The translations under genes and the position numbers were made by a program. Of a stretch of DNA of 11,359 bases, positions 1 to 6,316 are shown piece by piece (position 1 is the stretch's first letter; each line of letters begins with the position of its first letter). The DNA lies in the NCBI RefSeq assembly GCF_000499385.1, contig NW_013655361.1, forward strand, positions 19,966 to 31,324, in the 5' to 3' direction. Under the pieces are notes generated by a model that saw only the letters and a program-made list of their open reading frames with translations, ran no database searches and was not told where the DNA came from. This stretch comes from Eimeria necatrix (taxonomy: Eukaryota > Apicomplexa > Conoidasida > Eucoccidiorida > Eimeriidae).

Positions 1-32
1 TTAATTTAATTAATTTAATTTAATTAATTTAA
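1..32. repeat. TTAATTTAATT AT-rich simple repeat, left edge
   Basis: A run of TTAATT/TTAATTT units opens the window. The same repeat family recurs at 2057-2105 and 8590-8730. The stop codon of the candidate minus-strand frame at 10-1131 lies inside it, so that frame's last residues (Lys-Leu-Ile-Lys-Leu-Asn) are repeat-derived. Confidence 0.85.
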
Positions 33-969
33 AATGCCCACCCAGTTTAATGTCTATTACTATGGGGTCCTCGAGGCCCAGCAGCAAATTCTCCAGACAC
101 AAAACTGCTGCTTCTTTGTCTTCTTCTTTTTCTTCATTTGCTGCTGCTGCTGCTGCTTCCTCATTTGCTGCTGCTGCTGCTGCTTCCTCATTTGCTGCTG
201 CTGCTGCTTCCTCATTTGCTGCTGCTGCTGCTTCCTCATTTGCTGCTGCTGCTGCTTCCTCATTTGCTGCTGCAGTTGTCCCCTTTGCTGCTGCAGTTGC
301 TTCCTCATTTGCTGCTGCAGTTGTCTCCCTATTTGCTGCTGCAGCTGCCTCCTTGTTTGCTGCTGCAGTTGTCTCCCTATCTGCTGCTGCAGTTGTCTCC
401 TCATTTGCTGCTGCAGTTGCTGCTGCAGTTGTCTCCTCATTTGCTGCTGCAGTTGCTGCTGCAGTTGTCTCCTCATTTGCTGCTGCAGCTGTCTCCTTAT
501 TTGCTGCTGCAGCTGTCTCCTTTTTGTCATTTAAATAAACTCCAAAAAGCCTGGGCATGAACGGCAGAAGCTCTGCAGCTGCTTCTGCTGCTGCTGCTGT
601 TGCTGCAGCAGCAGCAGCAGCAGCAGCAGACTCCGGGCCGCCTCCCCCATTTATCTTTTCTTGCTGCTGCAGCAGCAGCAGCGGGCAGTCTTCTTTGCAG
701 CCCAATGGGCAGCTTCCATTCAACAGATCTACAGCAAAAGTGCTTGCTGCTGCTGCTGCTGCAGCTGCTGTGTCTGCTGCTGCCGTTTTTGCTGCTGCTG
801 CTGCTGCTGCTGTTGTGTCTGCTGCTGCCGTTTCTGCTGCTGCTGCTGCCGTTTCTGGTGCTGCTGCTGCTGCTGCGGCTGCAGCAGCTGCTGCAGCTGG
901 CTCCGGTCCTTGAACTGCTGCCGCTGCTGCCGTTTCTGCTGCCCCCGTCGCTGCTGCTGCTGCTGCTGT

Positions 970-1005
<36 letters not shown>

Positions 1006-1130
1006 TCTTTGCACGAGCGCATGCAGCAGCAAATAAAAGTGGGCTTCTGCCTTTGTTGTTTTCTTATAAAAAAATAAACCATCGCTGCTGACGCTGAGGC
1101 GGCTTTTGTGGCCGCCCGCGCACCCAAACA

Positions 1131-1131
<1 letters not shown>
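10..1131 (-). CDS. Possible hypothetical alanine-rich low-complexity protein (373 codons)
   Basis: This frame runs from an ATG at 1131 to a TAA at the left edge and is the longest in the region. It begins MFGCAGGHKSRLS and then carries long Ala runs broken by Glu-Thr. About 17 copies of an Ala-Ala-Ala-Asn-Glu-Glu-type repeat follow, and the end is a short non-repetitive tail containing Leu-Glu-Asn-Leu-Leu-Leu-Gly-Leu-Glu-Asp. No domain is recognised. The DNA is a CTG-rich minisatellite with a period that is a multiple of three, so several frames on both strands stay open and length alone is not evidence. In its favour are a real ATG and two non-repetitive islands, around 695-740 and 30-110, that stay open. 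Against it, the ATG directly follows a 70-bp CTG array. It could equally be non-coding repeat. Confidence 0.27.
138..528. repeat. CTG-based minisatellite, 18-24 bp units
   Basis: Tandem units alternate (GCT)n with a spacer. The left half uses TTCCTCATTT spacers; the right half uses TGCAGTTGTCTCCTCATTT spacers. The unit length is always a multiple of three, so all strands keep long open frames. Sharp homogenisation into a left block (138-270) and a right block (270-528) suggests recent local expansion of two variants. Confidence 0.85.
586..1010. repeat. Interrupted CTG/CAG arrays
   Basis: Several short (CTG)n and (CAG)n runs lie at about 586-630, 661-680, 744-900 and 915-1000, interrupted by TTT, GTG or CCG triplets. 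They encode the Ala runs of the candidate minus-strand protein, or Gln or Leu in the other frames. Confidence 0.85.
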
Positions 1132-1202
<71 letters not shown>

Positions 1203-1321
1203 ACTGCTAGCTGCTGCTGCTGCTGCTCGCGCAGTTAACCCGCCGCGGCTACCACTGCCGCATCTCCTGTTGCTGCTGCTGCGAGTCGGCCGCTGTTCTT
1301 GCTGCTGCTGCTGCTGCTGAC

Positions 1322-1355
<34 letters not shown>

Positions 1356-1370
1356 AGGAAAGCTGGGGGA
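1132..1370. repeat. Pure (CTG)n array followed by shorter CTG blocks
   Basis: An almost uninterrupted array of about 23 TGC units occupies 1132-1201. Shorter CTG blocks follow at 1211-1226, 1268-1282, 1301-1318 and 1324-1353. No coding sequence is supported here. The array is immediately upstream of the candidate minus-strand ATG at 1131. Confidence 0.9.
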
Positions 1371-1586
1371 CCCCGAGGGGCCCCCGTGCCCTTTAGAAGC
1401 CTCAGTCGGCGAGGGCCCTAGGGTTTAGGGTTTGCTGCTGCATTTTTGCTGCTGCAGTTTTGCTGCTGCAACTTTGCTGCTGCTTCTCGTGTCTTTTTGT
1501 CTCCGTTTGCTGCTGCTTCGGGTGTACGTACACCCCAGCGCAGACACGAAAGCCCTGTGTTGCCCAGGGTCAAAGACTAAGAGTCG

Positions 1587-1626
1587 AGGGTTTAGGGTTT
1601 AGGGTTTAGGGTTTAGGGTTTAGGGC
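1587..1626 (+). repeat. Interstitial telomere-like array (TTTAGGG)n
   Basis: About five and a half copies of the plant/apicomplexan-type heptamer, G-rich on the plus strand. A shorter two-copy version is at 1418-1434. Unique sequence lies on both sides, so this is interstitial and not a chromosome end. Confidence 0.95.
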
Positions 1627-1680
1627 TTTGGGTCTGGGGCTTTGGCGGCTGCATCGACTCTGGAGGGACCTGGCGGCGAG

Positions 1681-1726
1681 TTTAGGGTTTAGGGTTTAGG
1701 GTTTAGGGTTTAGGGTTTAGGGTTTG
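1681..1726 (+). repeat. Interstitial telomere-like array (TTTAGGG)n
   Basis: About six and a half perfect heptamers, the same orientation as the preceding array and separated from it by about 55 bp of unique sequence. Confidence 0.95.
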
Positions 1727-1804
1727 GGAGGGTTGAGGGGAAAGCCGCGGGAAAAGGAAAAGGAAGTGGCGGCGAAGAAGGAGCTGTCTATACACCCGAG
1801 GCAG

Positions 1805-1826
1805 CTGCGGTGTACAGACACCGCAG
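1805..1826. repeat. Inverted repeat: 9-bp stem with ACAG loop
   Basis: CTGCGGTGT (1805-1813), ACAG, then ACACCGCAG (1818-1826) forms a perfect 9-bp stem. Its core, GGTGTACAGACACC, belongs to a motif dispersed through the window. A related AGCTGTCTATACACCC lies just upstream at 1782-1797 in inverted orientation. Confidence 0.85.
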
Positions 1827-2189
1827 CCCCCAGCCGCCGCTGAGACAGCAGCAGCCCCGGGGGTTTGGAAGTTCATTTAAATGTTTTTTTGTAAATTTAA
1901 ATTTAAATTTAAATTTAAATTTAAATTAAATTTGAAATAAATCCACTTGGAGGGTTTGCAGCTGCGCTTGAGGTGTACAGACAGCTCCGCGGCACTCCCA
2001 GCAGCCCGGCCCCACAGCTCCGCCCTTGTCCTTCGGGTGTCTTTTCTTTTTCTGGAATTAAATAAATTAAATTAAATTAATTTATTTAATTTAATTTATT
2101 TAATTCAAAAAGAAACATTTCAAACCCTTGCATGCAGCAGCAGCAGGGCTTCCTCCGGCGCGTCTCGCTTCCCGCCCATCCCGGCTCGA

Positions 2190-2230
2190 GGGTTTAGGGT
2201 TTAGGGTTTAGGGTTTAGGGTTTAGGGTTT
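2190..2230 (+). repeat. Interstitial telomere-like array (TTTAGGG)n
   Basis: Nearly six heptamers in the same orientation as the two arrays upstream. It lies about 230 bp before the proposed start codon of the transporter-like gene. Confidence 0.95.
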
Positions 2231-2265
2231 GGCAGCCGCTCCCGCCCCAGCGCAGCCCGTCTGCC

Positions 2266-2289
2266 CGCTGGCTAGCTAGCTAGCCAGCG
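2266..2289. promoter_or_regulatory. 24-bp perfect palindrome upstream of the start codon
   Basis: The sequence is a perfect palindrome centred between 2277 and 2278. Its half-site is CGCTGGCTAGCT, with four overlapping GCTA/CTAG units in the middle. It lies about 170 bp upstream of the proposed ATG at 2461, in a GC-rich island free of the surrounding repeats. That is a plausible place for a dimeric regulator to bind, but no function is shown. Confidence 0.4.
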
Positions 2290-2307
2290 AGCGCTTCTCT
2301 GCAGCTA

Positions 2308-2321
2308 GCCGCCGCCGCCGC

Positions 2322-2407
<86 letters not shown>
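2308..2407. repeat. (CCG)n-(CTG)n array in the 5' flank
   Basis: Five CCG units pass into about thirty CTG units with one CCG interruption. It ends some 50 bp before the ATG, so it may lie in the 5' UTR of the transporter-like gene. Confidence 0.9.
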
Positions 2408-2410
<3 letters not shown>

Positions 2411-2460
2411 AATCGGCGCTTCGCGCGCAGCCGGGGAGAGGCCCTTCGCGGACGGCGGCC

Positions 2461-2469
2461 ATGGGGACT

Positions 2470-2513
<44 letters not shown>

Positions 2514-2625
2514 TCCTGCTTCGGGGCGGCTGCTGCTGCAGCTAGCGCTAGTTGCTGCCTTCTTAGCAGCTTATTGCGTCCAGCCCCTTTTGGTGGATAT
2601 CATGAAGTTCAACGGAGGCGCCAAT
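2461..2625 (+). CDS. Exon 1 of the membrane-protein gene
   Basis: The ATG at 2461 has a strong context (GCGGCCATGGGG) and follows a GC-rich leader. The exon encodes Met-Gly-Thr, about 15 alanines from GCA codons, and Pro-Ala-Ser-Gly-Arg. A hydrophobic segment (LLLQLALVAAFLAAYCVQPLL) leads into DIMKFNGGAN. It ends at AAT, followed by the donor GTCAGT, in phase 0. Reading on past 2625 gives only Phe/Leu/Ile/Tyr from ATTT repeats, which marks the exon end. Confidence 0.62.
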
Positions 2626-2704
2626 GTCAGTTTTATTTTATTTATTTTATTTTATTTATTTTTATTATTTATTTATTTATTTATTTATTCATTTATTTAT
2701 TCAT

Positions 2705-2735
<31 letters not shown>

Positions 2736-3689
2736 TTGTTTATTTGTTGCTTATTTGTTGTTTATTTATTTATTGTTTATTTGGTTATTGTTTATTTAGT
2801 TATTATTTATTTATTGTTTATTTGGTTGTTTATTTGTTTGTTTTTTTATTGTCTATTTTGTTATGTATTTATTTGTTTGTTTATTTCCTTGTTTATTTAT
2901 TTATTTATTTATTTATTTTGTTTTTGTTTTTGTTTCATCTTTTTTCCGTTTTTTATCTTTTTGGTTTTTAGTTTTTGTTTTTTGTCTTTTTTTAAATCTT
3001 TTGTTTTTTTTTTCTTTTTTTGATCTTTTTTGATTTTTTTTGTCTTTTCTAATCTCCGCTTTGTCCCTTTTTTGTTTCTTTTTTGTTTCCTTTTTGATTC
3101 TTTTTTGTTTTTTTTAATTTCCCTTTTATCTCTTTTTTGAATCTTTTTTGTTTCTTTTTTGATTCTTTTTTGTTTCTTTTTTGATTCTCTTTTTGTCCCT
3201 TTTTTGATTCTCTTTTTATTTCTTTTTTGTTTCTTTTTTTTCCTCTTTTTGATTATTTTTTATTTCCTTTTTCTTTCTTTTTTATTTCTTTTTTACTCCT
3301 TTTTTATTTCTTTTTTAAATCTTTTTGTTTCTTTTTATTCCTTTTTTGTCTTCGTTTTATTCTTTTGTTTCTTTTTCATTTCTTTTTTTTTGTTTCTTTT
3401 TATTTCTTTTTGTTTCTTTTTGTTTCTTTCTATTTCTTTATTCATTTTCCCTTTTCAGTTTTTATTTCTTTCTCTTTTTATTCCTTTTTATTTCAGTTCT
3501 ATTTCTCTTGTTTCTTTATTTTTAATTTTCTTCCATTCTAATTCACAATTAATTAATTTATTTATTGTTATTTATTATTTATTTTTTATTTGTTATTTAT
3601 TCATTATTTATTTATTTTATTTATCTAGTTATTCGTTTACTTTTTCACTTATTTATTTATTTATTTATTTATCTATTTATTATTCATTT

Positions 3690-3757
<68 letters not shown>

Positions 3758-4521
3758 TTATTTATTGTTTATTTATTTATTTATTTATTTATTTTTATTT
3801 TTTATTTTTATTTTTGTTTTTCAGTCGAGCACTTTCTCAATTTTAATTCCGCACTATTACTCGATGATGATGGTTGGCCTTTTGCCCACGAAGGAGTCCC
3901 TCGGGTAAACCCTAAACCCTAAACCCTAAACCCTAAACCCTAAACCCTAAACCCTTTTCCCAGTTCTCCCCAAGGCCCCTGCGGCTCAGCTACAAACCCT
4001 AAACCCTAAACCCTTTTCTCCCGGGCCTTCCCCAGTCCCCTGCGGCTCAGCTGCAAACCCTAAAACCCTAAACCTCCCCAAACCCTAAACCCTAAACCCT
4101 AAACCCTAAACCACAAAAGCCCCACACCTCCCTATACACCCCACACCTCCCTATACACCCCACACCTCCCTATACACCCCAGAGCTGCCTATACACCCCA
4201 GAGCTGCCTATACACCCCAGAGCTGCCTATACACCCCAGAGCTGCCTATACACCTCAGAGCTGCCTATACACCCCGCAGCTGTCTGTACAGCTCATTGTG
4301 TCTCCTTTTAGGAAATGTGATTGGCGGAAAGGCCTTCTGGTGTCTCTTTTAGACATTGTCAACCAGCTGCTCAAGAAAGGCAAGCAAAGGGTTTAGGGTT
4401 TAGGGTTTAGGGTTTAGGGTTTAGGGTTTGGGGTTTTGCGAGTTGGAGTGTTTCCGGAGCTGCTGCGGTCATGTGTGTCTCCTATTGGCTGTCTCCTGAT
4501 GCCCCTTCGGCTGCTGCTGCA

Positions 4522-4568
<47 letters not shown>

Positions 4569-5196
4569 AGCGTCTGCAGCAGCGTGGTGATAACTCTCTG
4601 GAGTCTCATCTGGACTGTCCCGCAATTCGAAGAGGCGGTGCTGCTGCCCATTCGCCGCAAAGGCGGTTCTATTCATGTCAGTTCCCCAAGGGGCCCCCAG
4701 TACCCTTTTTAGGGCCCCCAGTACCCTTTTTAGGGGCCCCCAGTACCCTTTTTAGGGGCCCCAGTACCCTTTTTAGGGGCCCCCAGTACCCTTTTTAGAG
4801 GCCCCAGTACCCTTTTTAGGGGCCCCCAGCACCCTTTTTGGGGCCCCCAGTACCCTTTTTAGGGGCCCCCAATTCCCTTTGTAGAGTCCCCCAGTGCTCC
4901 TTTAAGGGGCCCCCAGTACCCATTTTAGGGGGCCCCCAGTGGCCTTTTTAGGGGGCCCCGGTACCCTCTTTTGGGGGCCCCCAGTACCGTGGGGGGGCCC
5001 CCAACACCGTAGTGCCTTTTGGGGGGCCCCACAGAAATTCAGGGGGGCCCTCGAAGACCCTTCTGGGGGCCCCCATAGTACCCTGTTGGGGGCCCCCGAA
5101 GTGCGAAGCTGTGGGGCCCCCCGTGGGTTGGGGTTTGCTGCGGGGGTGGTGAAGGGGGCAAAGCAGCAAGCAGCAGCAACCCGTGCAGGAGTCTCA

Positions 5197-5247
<51 letters not shown>

Positions 5248-5369
5248 AGACTGTGGCTAGCTGCAGCCTGTGGCTGTTCATTTCGGGGTGGGTCCACTCG
5301 GGGACTCTTTGGTATTTAATGTCCAGCTTCGGCGCCGTCTCCACTGGCATTCTCAAGGTTTGCTGCTGC

Positions 5370-5442
<73 letters not shown>

Positions 5443-6090
5443 GTGGTGGGTGCTGCTGCAGCTGGTGCCGCAGCTTTTGCCGTGACTGGTTCTGCTGCCG
5501 CTGTAGCTCGTGGCTTTCCGTGCTGCTGCTGCTGCTGCTGCTGCTGCTGGGCCGTTGGGGTGTACAGACAGGGCTGTGGGGTGTACAGACAGCAGCGTGG
5601 GGTGTATGCGGAGCTGCAGGGCCTCAAAGTGGCTTTAGTTTTTATTCTTTCGCATTTTCTTTTTTGCGAAATCCAACCCAACCAGTGCCTCAACGGCTGG
5701 ACCGCCGCCTCCGCAATCACGGCAAGTCCAGGGTTTAGGGTTTAGGGTTTAGGGTTTAGGGTTTAGGGTTTAGGGTTTAGGGTTTTGGTCCGGGGGCCGA
5801 GGGTTTAGGGTTTAGGGTTTTGAGTGGAGGTGTAGCCTGGCCGCTGGGCCGTCTCGTGCAGCGGAAGCTGCCGCGTGGGCTCTAATACCCAGGGCCTAGG
5901 GTTTAGGGTTTAGGGTTTAGGGTTTAGGGTTTAGGGTTTAGGGTTTAGGGTTTGGGTGTGTGCAGTGCGTGGCGGGGGTAATAATGTATTCTTTGGCGTC
6001 TCCCCCAAAAGGGGATTCGCCAAAAAGTGAAAAGTTGAAAACCCTCGAAGACGACAGCCCCGTGGGTGCATGCAGAGCAGAGCTGTGCGC

Positions 6091-6140
<50 letters not shown>

Positions 6141-6269
6141 ACTCCCCTTAGCCCCTTCGTGTCACGTTTGCTGCGGCAGTCGGGAAACAGAGAGATGGGC
6201 GTGCTGAAGAAGCTGCTGCTCTGCTGCTGCTGCTGCTCTGCTGCTGCTGCTGCGCTGCTGCTGCTGCTG

Positions 6270-6316
<47 letters not shown>

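Larger units (their letters stand above)
1371..2265. other. Non-coding repeat patchwork upstream of the transporter-like gene
   Basis: I see no gene here. The stretch holds three telomere-like arrays (1418-1434, 1587-1626, 1681-1726), copies of the dispersed GTGTACAGACA motif (1520-1535, 1782-1826, 1971-1986), and AAATTT repeats at 1875-1935. TTAAAT/TTTAAT repeats lie at 2057-2105 and a fourth telomere-like array at 2190-2230. Short GC-rich islands separate these blocks. Confidence 0.7.
3905..4311 (+). other. Intron 2: CCCTAAA arrays, 60-bp duplication and 19-bp tandem repeat
   Basis: The donor is GTAAAC and the acceptor CTCCTTTTAG; length is 407 bp. From 5' to 3' it holds a (CCCTAAA)n array (3907-3954) and a diverged 60-bp duplication (3952-4010 and 4011-4073). 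That duplication is built on CCCCTGCGGCTCAGCT followed by telomere-like units. A second array (4056-4113) and a 19-bp tandem repeat (4127-4290) follow. Confidence 0.7.
4433..5249 (+). other. Intron 3 body: CTG array, GGGCCCC-repeat block, second CTG array
   Basis: A short unique stretch (4433-4510) is followed by (CTG)n at 4511-4567 and a unique stretch at 4568-4680. A 22-24-bp GGGCCCC repeat comes next, then (CTG)n at 5198-5246, ending CTCAG at 5249. I could not recognise an exon in 4433-4680, although one cannot be excluded. In the frame of exon 4 the second CTG array reads as an Ala run (5169-5249), so the exon may start as early as 5167. Confidence 0.5.

Noticed and set aside
34..560. Plus-strand frames of Cys, Ala-Ser-Phe or Leu-Pro-His repeats
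   Set aside because: They are other-frame readings of the same CTG minisatellite, without unique sequence.
1587..2230. A chromosome end, suggested by TTTAGGG arrays
   Set aside because: Arrays are short, lie in both orientations, and alternate with unique sequence and genes; they are interstitial.
2574..3908. Long Phe/Leu/Ile/Tyr-rich open frames on the plus strand
   Set aside because: They are made by ATTT and T-tract repeats inside the proposed intron 1. Only the last 27 codons (3825-3904) carry non-repetitive protein-like sequence, and these were taken as exon 2.
4127..4290. CRISPR-like array
   Set aside because: The 19-bp units are directly tandem with no spacers, lie in a eukaryotic intron, and no cas genes are present.
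4443..4510. Possible extra exon (frames reading VGVFPELLRSCVSPIG or SWSVSGAAAVMCVSYWLS)
   Set aside because: The only acceptors would give introns of about 40-65 bp made of telomere-like repeat, and neither frame continues the helix pattern as well as the island at 5250-5357. Not fully excluded.
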